A stretch of 64,000 bases of DNA, from assembly GCF_000411255.1 (NCBI RefSeq), contig NZ_KE150412.1:611609-675608 (forward strand), read 5' to 3'. Origin of the DNA: Paenibacillus sp. HGH0039. GTDB taxonomy: Bacteria; Bacillota; Bacilli; Paenibacillales; NBRC-103111. This document shows positions 42,275 to 51,547 of this stretch, piece by piece; position 1 is the first letter of the stretch, and each line of letters opens with the position of its first letter. The translations under genes were made by a program, and so were the position numbers. The notes under the pieces were generated by a model, which did no database searches, was not told the origin of the DNA, and worked only from the letters and a program-made list of their open reading frames with translations.

Positions 42275-42399
42275 GGGGTTGACGGGATTGTTTATTTATT
42301 TTAACGAATAAACCTTTTTTTGCAAAGGAGATGACTTCCAGACGCCGGAGAAGGATCGCTAAACTTGAAATCGCAACTTATTCAGAGGAGGATTTCCCC

Positions 42400-43923
42400 T
42401 TGATTCAGAAAGACAACAATCTTAACCAGGTCGTAGCCGGGCTGCTGCTGGCTATCCTGATGTCGGCCATGGACAACACGATTGTCGCTACCGCCATGGG
42501 CACCATCGTTTCCGATTTGGGCGGCTTTGACAAATTCGTCTGGGTCACGTCCGCTTACATGGTGACGACGATGGCCGGAATGCCGATCTTCGGCAAGCTG
42601 TCCGATATGTACGGCCGCAAACGCTTTTTCATCTTCGGCCTGATCGTCTTCCTGCTGGGCTCCGCCCTGTGCGGAATTGCCCAGAGCATCGTCCAGCTCA
42701 GCATCTACCGGGCGATCCAGGGAATCGGAGGCGGCGCGCTGCTGCCGATCGCGTTCACGATCGTCTTCGATATTTTCCCGCCCGAGAAGCGGGGTAAAAT
42801 GACCGGTCTGCTGGGTGCGGTGTTCGGCTCGGCGAGTGTGCTCGGTCCCCTGCTCGGGGCTTATATCACGGAATACATAAGCTGGCACTGGGTGTTCTAC
42901 GTCAACCTGCCGATCGGTCTGGTATCCCTGTACCTTATTATGCGCGCATACAAGGAATCTCCTCAGCATGTCGAACAGCGCATCGACTGGTGGGGGGCAA
43001 TCACGCTCGTCGTCGCGGTCGTCAGTCTCATGTTCGCCCTGGAGCTCGGCGGCAAGAAATACGCCTGGGATTCGGTTCCCATCGTAAGCCTGTTTGCAAG
43101 CTTTGCCGTATTCTTCATTCTGTTCTTCATCATCGAACGGAAAGCGAAAGACCCGATCATCTCGTTCTGGCTGTTCAAACGCCGCCTGTTCGCGACCTCT
43201 CAGCTTCTTGCGCTGCTTTACGGGGCCACCTTCATTATTCTGACGGTGTATATCCCCATTTATGTGCAGGCCGTCTTCGGCGGTTCCGCAACGAACGCGG
43301 GCCTGATCCTGACGCCGATGATGCTGGGCAGCGTGGCGGGCAGCGCGATGGGAGGAATTTTCCAGACGAAAACGAGCTTCCGGAACCTGATGATTATTTC
43401 CGTCTTCTCGTTCCTCGCCGGCATGTACCTGCTCGGGGGACTGACGCCCGAGACGAGCAGAGCTCTCCTGACCGTGTTTATGATCATTGCCGGTTTCGGC
43501 GTCGGTTTCTCCTTCTCCCTGCTGCCTACCGCTTCCACCTTCAACCTGGAACCGCGGTACCGCGGCACGGCGACATCCACGAACTCGTTTCTGAGATCGT
43601 TCGGGATGACGATCGGCATTACGATTTTCGGAAGCATTCAAGCGAACGTCTTCACCGACAAAATCAAAACCGCCTTCCAGGGAATGAACGGCGGCGGGAT
43701 GGCCGGAATCGATATGAGCAATCCGCAGCAGATTTTCCAGGCGGACAAACGCGCTTTGATTCCGCCGGATATTTTAAACAAAATTATTCACGCCCTGTCC
43801 GAGTCGATCGCCTTTACTTTCATGGTCGCCCTGATTCCGATCGTTCTGGCCGTGATCATTGTGTTCCTCATGGGGAACGCCCGGGTCGTACCCGCCAAAG
43901 AAAAGACCGGCCAGCCTTCCTGA
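42400..43923 (+). CDS. DHA2 (EmrB/QacA) MFS drug exporter
   Basis: A 507-residue protein with 14 membrane helices; motif A GKLSDMYGRKRFFIFGL, motif C-like GAVFGSASVLGPLLGAY and SAMDNTIVATAMGTIVSDL in helix 1. It expels drugs or toxic organics by proton antiport. The TTG at 42400 lies 8 bases after GAGGAGG. The upstream ATG 42331 overlaps an AAAGGAG site and would add 23 charged residues. Paired with the MarR gene. Confidence 0.9.
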   Translation: MIQKDNNLNQVVAGLLLAILMSAMDNTIVATAMGTIVSDLGGFDKFVWVTSAYMVTTMAGMPIFGKLSDMYGRKRFFIFGLIVFLLGSALCGIAQSIVQLSIYRAIQGIGGGALLPIAFTIVFDIFPPEKRGKMTGLLGAVFGSASVLGPLLGAYITEYISWHWVFYVNLPIGLVSLYLIMRAYKESPQHVEQRIDWWGAITLVVAVVSLMFALELGGKKYAWDSVPIVSLFASFAVFFILFFIIERKAKDPIISFWLFKRRLFATSQLLALLYGATFIILTVYIPIYVQAVFGGSATNAGLILTPMMLGSVAGSAMGGIFQTKTSFRNLMIISVFSFLAGMYLLGGLTPETSRALLTVFMIIAGFGVGFSFSLLPTASTFNLEPRYRGTATSTNSFLRSFGMTIGITIFGSIQANVFTDKIKTAFQGMNGGGMAGIDMSNPQQIFQADKRALIPPDILNKIIHALSESIAFTFMVALIPIVLAVIIVFLMGNARVVPAKEKTGQPS

Positions 43924-43940
43924 CCGGTTAACTATGCGAA

Positions 43941-43973
43941 GATGAACAGCCGGAATGCTGTTCATCTTTTTTT
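43941..43973 (+). terminator. Terminator of the DHA2 pump gene
   Basis: GATGAACAGC / GCTGTTCATC stem, 6-base loop, TTTTTTT tail. Confidence 0.9.
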
Positions 43974-43987
43974 GTTGAAATTTGTCT

Positions 43988-44012
43988 GTTTCATTCGTTA
44001 AAATTCGGGTAT
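43988..44012 (+). promoter_or_regulatory. Sigma-B-like promoter of the hybrid kinase gene
   Basis: GTTTCA, 13 bases, GGGTAT matches the Bacillus sigma-B consensus (GTTTAA-N12-14-GGGTAT) with one mismatch. The start codon follows 61 bases later. Whether this organism has sigma-B is not known from the window. Confidence 0.5.
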
Positions 44013-44073
44013 ATAACCCCAATGGATTAATTTTGAATCTTCAATATTCAGTCTCAAGGAGATGGTGACTTAC

Positions 44074-46698
44074 ATGACCAGCCTGCAAATTAATCCTCAG
44101 TCCCTGGTGGACCACTTATTTGCCTATACGACAGACGGCCTTGCCTTGTATTCCCGGAACGGAGTTTGGATGCAGGTAAACGAACCTTGGTGCCGCCTTT
44201 GCGGCTATTCTCCGGAGGAACTCGCCCGCATTGCTTTAAAAGACCTTGTGCATCCGGACGACTGGAAGGATGAATGGCCGGAAGCGCCCGCAACGGACAG
44301 TGACGTACAAAAAGTTCGCTTATTTCATAAATCCAAGCGCGAAATCCCCGTCCTGCTTACAATAAGCCGTCTGATCGGGAATTCGTCCGAAACAACCGAG
44401 TGTTATGTCCTGCAGGCGTCCGAGCTCTCGCCTGTCCAAGATGACGTACAGACCTGGAACAGAATCAAGCAGCAGTACCGGCTGATGTCCGAGCATTCCC
44501 GGGATCTCTTCTACCATACGGCTCCGGACGGGACGATTTTGGACTGCGCGCCTTCCATCCGGCGGATACTGGGGTATTCTCCGGACGAGCTCATCGGGAT
44601 CACCGAGGATGTGCTTTACTCCTTCCCCCCCAGTTTACAAACGCAGCAGTCCGTTTCCGCCGTAAATGAAGAATGTGCGCGGCAAGTCAAATTGCTTCAC
44701 AAAGACGGCCACCACATCTGGTTCGACTTGACCGTGAAGACAATAATCGGCGACAACGGCGAGGAACTTTCTCTGAAAATCGGCCAAGAAATTTCGGACC
44801 GCAAAAAGAACGAACAATTCATAGCGGAAGCCCAACGCATCGCCCTGATGGGAAGCTGGGAATGGGACATTTCAAGCAACGAGATTCTTTTCTCGGACCA
44901 GTTCTTCCTGGTGTCGGGAATTGATCCGGAAAGCACCGCTGTTCACGGCATCCTGAGCCTGGTCAGCGAAGATCTCCACCCTGCTTTTAAAGAAGAGCTG
45001 GATAAAGCCTTGGTGGACAAGGAGCTCAGTTTCGAGTACCGGAGCCGGAAGGAAGCCGGCGCAGACAAATACCTGCATATCCGCGGCCTTGTTACGTACT
45101 CGGACCAGGGAATTCCCCTTAAAATCAACGGCACGATCCAAGATATTACGGACCGCAAGCTGGTTGAACGCAAGCTTCAGGAAACGGTCGAACGCTATAC
45201 GTCGCTGAAAAAATACAACCACGACGCCGTTTTTTCGCTGGATCTGGAAGGAAAAATCCTGAACACCAATCTGATGGCCCAGGAAATGACGGGTTATGCG
45301 GTTCACGAAATGATCGGCGCCTGCTTCACGGAGCTGCTCGGAACGGAGGAGATTACGGATATCCTCGAGGCCTCCTTAAAAGACAATTCCGCCGAGAAAC
45401 GCATCGACAAAATTACGGATAAGTACGGCAACACCGTGGAAGTGCTGACAACGATCGCCCCCATCATCATCAGTGAAGCGAACGTCGGGTATTACATTAT
45501 CGCCAAAGATATCCGGGAACAGAAAAAGCTGATGATCGAGAAGGAAAGCGCGGAAGCCACGAACAAGGCAAAGGGCGAGTTTCTTGCCATGATGAGCCAT
45601 GAAATCCGCACACCCATGAATGCGGTGATCGGCATGACGGATCTTCTGCTTGAAACGACCTCCCTCAGCTCGGAGCAGAGAGAATACTTGAATATCATCC
45701 GCAAAAGCGGCGACACGCTGCTCGTCATCATCAACGATATTCTGGACTTCTCCAAAATCGAGTCGGGTGTAACCGAACTGGTCGAGGAACCGTTCGATAT
45801 CCGCACTTGCATCCTGGAGTCCGTCGATCTTCTGACGCCCAAAGCGATAGAAAAAAATCTCGAGATGACCTGCGCCTTGAGCCAGAATATGCCGTCTACC
45901 CTTCTTGGCGACGCCAAACGGTTAAAGCAGGTGCTCATTAACCTGATCGGGAACGCCGTGAAATTCACGAGTGCGGGAAACATCATGGTTTCCGTCAAAA
46001 AGCAGGCTCATTCGCAGGGAACCGTCGAGCTATTGTTCCAGGTTAAAGATACGGGAATCGGAATTCCGAAGGAAAAAGCCGACAAGCTGTTCCAGCCTTT
46101 CTATCAGTTGGATAATTTCATGACGCGCGAAACGGAGGGAACCGGGCTCGGACTCGCCATCTGCAAGAAGCTGGTCCAGCTCATGGGAGGCGATATCTGG
46201 GTAGAGCAGCCGGAAGAACCCGGCGCTCATTTCCTTTTCACCGTCGTTCTGAAAGAAGCCGCGCGGGAGGCTGTGCCGTTTCCTAAAGACAAGACGGCGG
46301 CGGAGAAAGCTTACGGCCACTCCCTCAAAATCCTCGTAGCGGAAGACAACCGGATCAATCAGCTTGTGCTTGTCAAAATGCTCACCAACCAGGGCCATAC
46401 CGTGCGCGTGGTGGACAACGGCAGCGAGGTCGTCGAAGCGGCGCTGACCGAACGGTACGATCTCGTGTTTATGGATGTGCACATGCCGGAAATAAACGGC
46501 CTGGATGCGGCGCGGATGATTAAGGAGGCGCTCAGGCCCGAAGAATATCCGATCATCGTGGCCGTTACGGCAAACGCACTCAAAGGCGACCGGGAAAAAT
46601 GCCTTGCGGCCGGCATGGACGACTATATCAGCAAGCCGATATTCAGCCGGACCGTCAACGAAACGATCCAGAAATTTTTCTCCTTCCAGCAGGCGTAA
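44074..46698 (+). CDS. Soluble hybrid histidine kinase with four PAS domains and a receiver
   Basis: The 874-residue protein has PAS domains at about 10-115, 130-250, 260-365 and 375-490, a HisKA domain with phosphorylated His in GEFLAMMSHEIRTPMNAVIG, a HATPase domain (N box LIGNAVKFTS, G1 KDTGIGIP, G2 EGTGLGLAIC), and a C-terminal receiver (phospho-Asp in YDLVFMDVHMPEINGLD). No membrane segment, so it senses cytosolic signals. A response output partner is not adjacent; phospho-relay to another protein is likely. ATG 44074 after AAGGAGATGGTGACTTAC. Confidence 0.93.
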   Translation: MTSLQINPQSLVDHLFAYTTDGLALYSRNGVWMQVNEPWCRLCGYSPEELARIALKDLVHPDDWKDEWPEAPATDSDVQKVRLFHKSKREIPVLLTISRLIGNSSETTECYVLQASELSPVQDDVQTWNRIKQQYRLMSEHSRDLFYHTAPDGTILDCAPSIRRILGYSPDELIGITEDVLYSFPPSLQTQQSVSAVNEECARQVKLLHKDGHHIWFDLTVKTIIGDNGEELSLKIGQEISDRKKNEQFIAEAQRIALMGSWEWDISSNEILFSDQFFLVSGIDPESTAVHGILSLVSEDLHPAFKEELDKALVDKELSFEYRSRKEAGADKYLHIRGLVTYSDQGIPLKINGTIQDITDRKLVERKLQETVERYTSLKKYNHDAVFSLDLEGKILNTNLMAQEMTGYAVHEMIGACFTELLGTEEITDILEASLKDNSAEKRIDKITDKYGNTVEVLTTIAPIIISEANVGYYIIAKDIREQKKLMIEKESAEATNKAKGEFLAMMSHEIRTPMNAVIGMTDLLLETTSLSSEQREYLNIIRKSGDTLLVIINDILDFSKIESGVTELVEEPFDIRTCILESVDLLTPKAIEKNLEMTCALSQNMPSTLLGDAKRLKQVLINLIGNAVKFTSAGNIMVSVKKQAHSQGTVELLFQVKDTGIGIPKEKADKLFQPFYQLDNFMTRETEGTGLGLAICKKLVQLMGGDIWVEQPEEPGAHFLFTVVLKEAAREAVPFPKDKTAAEKAYGHSLKILVAEDNRINQLVLVKMLTNQGHTVRVVDNGSEVVEAALTERYDLVFMDVHMPEINGLDAARMIKEALRPEEYPIIVAVTANALKGDREKCLAAGMDDYISKPIFSRTVNETIQKFFSFQQA

Positions 46699-46723
46699 CA
46701 CCGGCAGGCCACGATTTACACAC

Positions 46724-46770
46724 AAAAGCTCCGTTACAGGCTGCATGCAGCAGCTTGTACGGAGCTTTTT
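46724..46770. terminator. Terminator between convergent genes
   Basis: AAAAGCTCCGT / ACGGAGCTTTT stem with a loop of 24 bases that contains a small GC stem; T-runs on both strands. Confidence 0.75.
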
Positions 46771-46784
46771 GGCGTATCTTTTCG

Positions 46785-47486
46785 CTAAATCAAATCATCC
46801 AGTACCGATTCTTCTTTGCGGACCGGGTTCTTCTCGCCGCGCAGCCAGACGAGCCCGAAGTTTTCATAAGGAAAATCTGTGCTCTCCGGGAGCGTTTCGG
46901 TTTGGCCGAACGCCTTCTCCACGGAAAACTGCTGGGACCGGTGCGCCAGAAGCGCCTGGGCTTTGACCTTCCAGTAGGGCGCGGTTTCGAGCCTGAGCAC
47001 GGAAGGCGCATCCGCCTTTACGCCCGCAAAGGGCAGGTTGTAATAGTATTTCTGAACGTGAGGACAACGTCCGCCGAGAACGGCTTCGTTTACCGCATGG
47101 TGGACGGCGATGTGATCCGGGTGGCCGCTGATTCCGTCTTCCGGGAATGTGACGACGACGGACGCTTCCGTTGCGTTCAGGAATTCGGCCACCGCATCCG
47201 CCAGCGCCGGCCTGTCCATCCCGGCCAGCTTGCCGTCCGGCAGCCCGAGGTGCTTCACGGCCGATACGCCCAGCAGATCGCAGGCGGTCCGCAGCTCGAT
47301 TTCGCGTGCGGCGGCTAACTGCTCCGGGGTCATGGGACCGAGCGGCCCCGGTCTCCCCGCATCTCCGCGCGTAGCGCAGAGCAGCACGCTGCGTATTCCC
47401 CGATCCGCCAGAGAGCGGATCAGACAGGCGCTCGCGAACGATTCGTCGTCCGGATGCGCGTATATAAAAGCAACTACAGGGGCCAT
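46785..47486 (-). CDS. PIG-L (LmbE-like) deacetylase, BshB-like
   Basis: The 233-residue protein has the metal site AHPDDESF near residue 11 and the GHPDHIAVHHAV motif (about 116), with Asp and Glu ligands as in de-N-acetylases. Members include MshB and BshB, the deacetylases of mycothiol and bacillithiol synthesis. A bacillithiol-related reductase (YpdA) is encoded 4 kb away, which supports a BshB-like role, but other sugar deacetylases are possible. ATG after GGAAGGAG. Confidence 0.8.
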   Translation of the reverse strand: MAPVVAFIYAHPDDESFASACLIRSLADRGIRSVLLCATRGDAGRPGPLGPMTPEQLAAAREIELRTACDLLGVSAVKHLGLPDGKLAGMDRPALADAVAEFLNATEASVVVTFPEDGISGHPDHIAVHHAVNEAVLGGRCPHVQKYYYNLPFAGVKADAPSVLRLETAPYWKVKAQALLAHRSQQFSVEKAFGQTETLPESTDFPYENFGLVWLRGEKNPVRKEESVLDDLI

Positions 47487-47525
47487 GGGTCCCGTCTCCT
47501 TCCGGTCTTTAACTCAAAGCCGTTT

Positions 47526-47801
47526 TCACAGCCGTTTTAGAACAATTTCTTCGGCAATGCCGTCTACGTGGAGATCTTTGCCGTCCAGATACCAGACGTC
47601 TTTTTCTTCCATAAAAAAGGTGACGCCGCCGGCCTCGGCCGTCACGGCCGGATAATGCGGAGCATCTTTAATGATCCCGAATGAAAAGGCATCCTCGCCC
47701 CCGCCGCTGTAACGTACAAAAATGCGCACATGATCCCCGCCGCCAAATCCCCAGTCTTTCCTGAAAAGATCCGATGCCGCTTCCGTGATCTTGATTTGCA
47801 T
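47526..47801 (-). CDS. HesB/IscA-fold protein (YneR-like), lacking cysteines
   Basis: The 91-residue product MQIKITEAASDLFRKDWGFG, then DHVRIFVRYSGGGEDAFSFG and AEAGGVTFFMEEKDVWYLDG, matches the HesB-like/YneR family. The three metal-binding Cys of IscA are absent (there is no Cys at all), so it is not an Fe-S scaffold and may be a structural or regulatory relative. ATG 47801 follows GAAGGAGGGG. Confidence 0.8.
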   Translation of the reverse strand: MQIKITEAASDLFRKDWGFGGGDHVRIFVRYSGGGEDAFSFGIIKDAPHYPAVTAEAGGVTFFMEEKDVWYLDGKDLHVDGIAEEIVLKRL

Positions 47802-48007
47802 ACTCAGGCCCCTCCTTCTGATGACTCTCTGAATCCCGTGTTCAAGATGAGTCCGGCTATGTAAATGGTTCCGTTCCGGACCCGGTTTCGGTCCGCCTTC
47901 CTTCTTATTATAAACCGTACAAGGCCCTGCCACGCAAGTGCCTCTTGTTTTCCCCGGCTTTAGGACGGGTATGTATAGGTAACCCACACGTTTAGGAGGG
48001 AATGGAC

Positions 48008-48181
48008 ATGGAACAGCCCAAAGGACAAGAAGTGCGCAACGAGAAAAATCCCGATCACAATTCTCCCGAGCAGGAGCATAAGGTGGACCGCAAGCAGGAC
48101 ATCGAGCCTCAGGCGGAGGAATGGAATACACGCAACAAGATCAGCGGCACTCATCAGGACGAGAACAGCCGCAATTTGTAA
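48008..48181 (+). CDS. Small hydrophilic protein (57 aa)
   Basis: ATG 48008 lies 7 bases after GGAGGG and reads MEQPKGQEVRNEKNPDHNSP and so on to ENSRNL. No hydrophobic segment; rich in Asn, Gln, Glu and Lys; probably disordered. A strong terminator follows the stop. Composition is similar to some small spore proteins, but no family is recognised. The nearer ATG at 48002 overlaps the ribosome site. Confidence 0.55.
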   Translation: MEQPKGQEVRNEKNPDHNSPEQEHKVDRKQDIEPQAEEWNTRNKISGTHQDENSRNL

Positions 48182-48210
48182 GAACGGAACCCTGTACGGC
48201 AGGCAAAGTA

Positions 48211-48249
48211 AAAAAAGGCGCCGGGACTGAAAAGTCCCCGGCGCTTTTT
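48211..48249. terminator. Bidirectional terminator
   Basis: GGCGCCGGGACT / AGTCCCCGGCGC stem (one bulge) with a 4-base loop, A-run at left and T-run at right, serving the small gene (+) and the aminopeptidase gene (-). Confidence 0.85.
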
Positions 48250-48264
48250 GCATGGAATAACTCC

Positions 48265-49494
48265 TTAGACCCAGTTGCCTTTGCGGAAGATCGGCTCGAT
48301 TGTCCCGTCCGCGAGTTCCCCGTCGATATCGAGATCGGCGGAGCCGACCATAAAGTCGACGTGCGTCAGGCTCACGTTGGCTCCTCTCGCCAGAAGTTCC
48401 TCCTGGCTCATCTTGGTCCCGTTCTCCAGAGTGAACGGGTAGGCGCTTCCGACGGCAAAGTGGCAGGAGGCATTCTCGTCGATACCGGTGTTGTAGAAGA
48501 TCCGGTTCAGATTCGAAATCGGCGAATCGTGCGGCACCAACGCCACTTCCCCGAGACGTTTCGCCCCCTCGTCGGTATCGAACAGGGATTTGAGATGCTC
48601 CTGTCCGACTTCGGCGGAGTAATCCACCACGACCCCATCCTTGAACGTGAGCTTGAACTTATCGACTAGACGGCCGCCCAGATTCAGCGGCATCGTGCTC
48701 GATACCGTACCGTTGACTCCGTCGCGCTTCGGCATGGTGAACACTTCTTCGGTCGGCATGTTGGCGACGAAATAATCGCCCTGCTCGTTTTCTCCTCCGC
48801 CGCCGAGCCACAGATGGCCTTCAGGCAGCTCCACCGACAGATCCGTTCCCGGCGCTTTATAGTGCAGACGGCGGTACTTCTTGGCGGTCAGCCGCTCATG
48901 CGTCTCGGACAATTGCGCAATGTGCTCTTTCCAGGCGGCGACCGGATCGTCTTTATCGACGCGGTTCATTTTAAAGATCGTTTCCCACATGACGGAAACG
49001 CGTTCGTCCTCAGGCAGGTCGGCGAACACTTTATCCGCCCACGCTTTAGTCGGCGCTTTGACGAGACACCAGCTGAATTTATGGTTGCGGACATAACCCT
49101 GGAAGCGTTGTCTTGCGATCGAGGCCGCTTTGCCTGCACGTGAAATCTTGCCCGGATCGATGCCTTTGAACAGCTCCGGATCGGGTACCTTGATGTTCAG
49201 CAGGGCGCCGTTGCCTTCGGCAAGCTGTTCCATCATTCTGGCCGTCCACTCCGGATAGAAATCAAACGACTCGTCAGGCGCGGATTCGTACCGGATGCGT
49301 GTCGTCTGCTCGTCGCTCCAGTTCACCTCGACGAATTTGGCTCCCGCTTCGTAAGCTTTTCTTACGACGTGACGCGTAAACTCCACACTTTCGATCGGCG
49401 ATTCAATGTACAGAATCTGTCCCGGTTGAATGTTAACGCCTACTTTTACGACCAGTTCGGCATATTTCTCCAGCTGTTTCTGGAATGATGTCAT
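48265..49494 (-). CDS. ampS: M29-family aminopeptidase
   Basis: A 409-residue metallo-aminopeptidase with the M29 pattern: TDLSVELPEGHLWLGGGGEN, NMPTEEVFTMPKRD (Glu ligand), DYSAEVGQEHLKSLF, and HFAVGSAYPFTLEN (His ligand), then LTHVDFMVGSADLDIDG. It removes N-terminal residues from peptides in the cytosol using two metal ions. ATG 49494 lies 9 bases after GGGGG; the TTG at 49503 touches that site. Confidence 0.92.
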   Translation of the reverse strand: MTSFQKQLEKYAELVVKVGVNIQPGQILYIESPIESVEFTRHVVRKAYEAGAKFVEVNWSDEQTTRIRYESAPDESFDFYPEWTARMMEQLAEGNGALLNIKVPDPELFKGIDPGKISRAGKAASIARQRFQGYVRNHKFSWCLVKAPTKAWADKVFADLPEDERVSVMWETIFKMNRVDKDDPVAAWKEHIAQLSETHERLTAKKYRRLHYKAPGTDLSVELPEGHLWLGGGGENEQGDYFVANMPTEEVFTMPKRDGVNGTVSSTMPLNLGGRLVDKFKLTFKDGVVVDYSAEVGQEHLKSLFDTDEGAKRLGEVALVPHDSPISNLNRIFYNTGIDENASCHFAVGSAYPFTLENGTKMSQEELLARGANVSLTHVDFMVGSADLDIDGELADGTIEPIFRKGNWV

Positions 49495-49835
49495 GAATGA
49501 CAACCCCCTATGTAAATGATTACGGATGCACCCTTTTACTCTACTCCTCTGTCTCCAAAAAAGAAAGTCCGCTCCATTTGCGTAAAGTCTTCTTGAATTT
49601 CTCCACTTTCCGCTGCCTTGCGTACAAGTCTCTTATAAGAAGACCTTATTTTTAAGAAAAAGTGAGCAAACACTAGAAAACCGATTATTAAAGCGCTATC
49701 ATCAGCTTTTAAAGAAATGAATCGCTTCCCTCTCTTCCGTTATAATGTCTTTTAGTGATCACCGGCCCCGACTTTCCTGAGAGTGGAAAGTCACCTATTA
49801 ACCAGTTGAACCCAGAACAGAGGAGGATTTTCAAC
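49495..49835. other. Intergenic region and sulP leader
   Basis: AT-rich left half with no gene. A promoter-like TATAAT (49741-49746) precedes an 85-base leader that contains a hairpin (GACTTTCC / GGAAAGTC, 49780-49803 or so). No riboswitch class is recognised. Confidence 0.5.
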
Positions 49836-51290
49836 TTGCTTAGACAACTGAATAGAACGTGGTTTTCCAATCCCCGCAGCGATATATTGTCGGGGATTAC
49901 GGTAGCGCTGGCGCTTATTCCGGAAGCGATCGCTTTCTCGATTATCGCCGGAGTCGATCCCATGGTCGGGCTTTACGCCTCGTTTACGATGGCGTTCGTC
50001 ATTTCATTCTTCGGCGGCAGACCCGGCATGATTTCAGCGGCTACGGGCGCAATGGCGCTGGTCATGGCTCCGCTTGTCAAAGAATACGGCCTGGAGTACT
50101 TGTTCGCCGCGACGGTTTTGACCGGAATCCTTCAATATATTCTCGGCCTGCTTAAGCTCGGCAAACTGGTCCGATTCGTGCCCCAATCGGTTATGACCGG
50201 TTTCGTGAACGCCTTGGCGATCCTTATTTTCACGGCACAGCTCACTCATTTTGTCGGTCAAGGCTGGGTCATGTATGCCCTCGTCGGCGTCACGCTTGCC
50301 ATTATTTATATCCTGCCGAGATTTACGAAGGCGATGCCATCCGCGCTTGCGGCTATCATTCTCGTTTCGATTGTCACCATTTCTTTCGGCATCCCGGTCA
50401 ATACGGTCGGCGACATGGGACGGATCACAAGCTCGCTGCCCTTGTTCCATGTGCCGCAAGTCCTGTTTACGTGGGATACCTTGAAAATTATTTTCCCGTA
50501 TTCCCTGTCTCTTGCTTTCGTCGGCATTCTCGAATCGCTGCTCACAGCTACGATCTTAGATGAAATGACCGACACGCCAAGCGATAAAAACCGCGAAGTC
50601 CGCGGTCAGGGCGCGGCCAATATCGTGACCGGCTTCTTCGGCGGAATGGCGGGCTGCGCCATGATCGGACAATCCGTCATCAACATCAAATCCGGCGGGC
50701 GGACCCGTTTGTCCACGCTGGTTGCGGGTCTGTTCCTGCTGTTCCTGATCCTTGCGCTCGGTCCCGTTGTCGAGCAGATTCCTATGGCCGCTCTTGTCGG
50801 TGTGATGATCATGGTCTCAATAGGTACGTTCGACTGGAAGTCCATCCCCCGGCTGACGAAAATTCCGCTGTCCGATGCGTTTGTTATGATCGTCACGGTA
50901 GCGATTGTCGTCGCTACTCACGACCTGTCCAAGGGAGTGTTCGCGGGCGTTCTGATCAGCGCCGTCGTTTTCTCCTGGAAAATGGCCAAGATCCGTGCGA
51001 CGGCCAAGGTAAGTGCGGACGGAACCAAGACGTACACGGTATCCGGCCAGATGTTTTTCGGCACGATGACGCATTTCATCGAGCAGTTCGACTACATGAA
51101 CGATCCGGAGCGGATCACGATTGATTTCTCCCATTCCCATATTTGGGATCATTCGGCCGTCACGGCTATTTCCAAAGTGGTGCTGAAATACGATCTTCTT
51201 CATAAAAAGGTGTCTATCACGGGACTCAACGAAGAGAGCCGCCGGCTCGTAGAGCGCGTCGGCCTTGCGGCCCCGGGCGGACACGGATAA
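49836..51290 (+). CDS. SulP-family anion transporter with STAS domain
   Basis: The 484-residue protein has about 10-14 membrane helices: [20 protein letters not shown] (the SulP signature), [20 protein letters not shown], and [22 protein letters not shown]-terminal STAS domain (about 400-480, [20 protein letters not shown]) completes it. Substrate may be sulfate, bicarbonate or another oxyanion. The TTG start at 49836 follows AGAGGAGG by 9 bases; the frame further upstream lacks a ribosome site. Confidence 0.93.
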   Translation: MLRQLNRTWFSNPRSDILSGITVALALIPEAIAFSIIAGVDPMVGLYASFTMAFVISFFGGRPGMISAATGAMALVMAPLVKEYGLEYLFAATVLTGILQYILGLLKLGKLVRFVPQSVMTGFVNALAILIFTAQLTHFVGQGWVMYALVGVTLAIIYILPRFTKAMPSALAAIILVSIVTISFGIPVNTVGDMGRITSSLPLFHVPQVLFTWDTLKIIFPYSLSLAFVGILESLLTATILDEMTDTPSDKNREVRGQGAANIVTGFFGGMAGCAMIGQSVINIKSGGRTRLSTLVAGLFLLFLILALGPVVEQIPMAALVGVMIMVSIGTFDWKSIPRLTKIPLSDAFVMIVTVAIVVATHDLSKGVFAGVLISAVVFSWKMAKIRATAKVSADGTKTYTVSGQMFFGTMTHFIEQFDYMNDPERITIDFSHSHIWDHSAVTAISKVVLKYDLLHKKVSITGLNEESRRLVERVGLAAPGGHG

Positions 51291-51294
51291 AGCG

Positions 51295-51329
51295 GCGCAT
51301 TCCGGTTTTTACACCGGGATGCGCTTTTT
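51295..51329 (+). terminator. Terminator of the sulP gene
   Basis: GCGCATTCCGG / CCGGGATGCGC stem (one mismatch), TTTTT tail. Confidence 0.8.
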
Positions 51330-51547
51330 GTTATACACATGGGAGGCGTAACCTCCGGTTGTTCACATCTGCCGGTTCTCACTCACGTGCGGAAGAGAAG
51401 CCCTGGTCATAGGCGGGCCGGCCGGCAGGTTGTCTTTTTATCTCCGATTGCGTTACTATGGTATAAAAACCGTCGCTGCTTACTGTCAGACGCAAGTAGG
51501 AATATTTACGCCTGTCTTCATCCGTGACGGAAGGAGGCCACCATCTT

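Noticed and set aside
49755-49835. An ATG-like upstream extension of the SulP protein
   Set aside because: The extension lacks a ribosome site and overlaps a leader hairpin, while the TTG at 49836 has AGAGGAGG at correct spacing.
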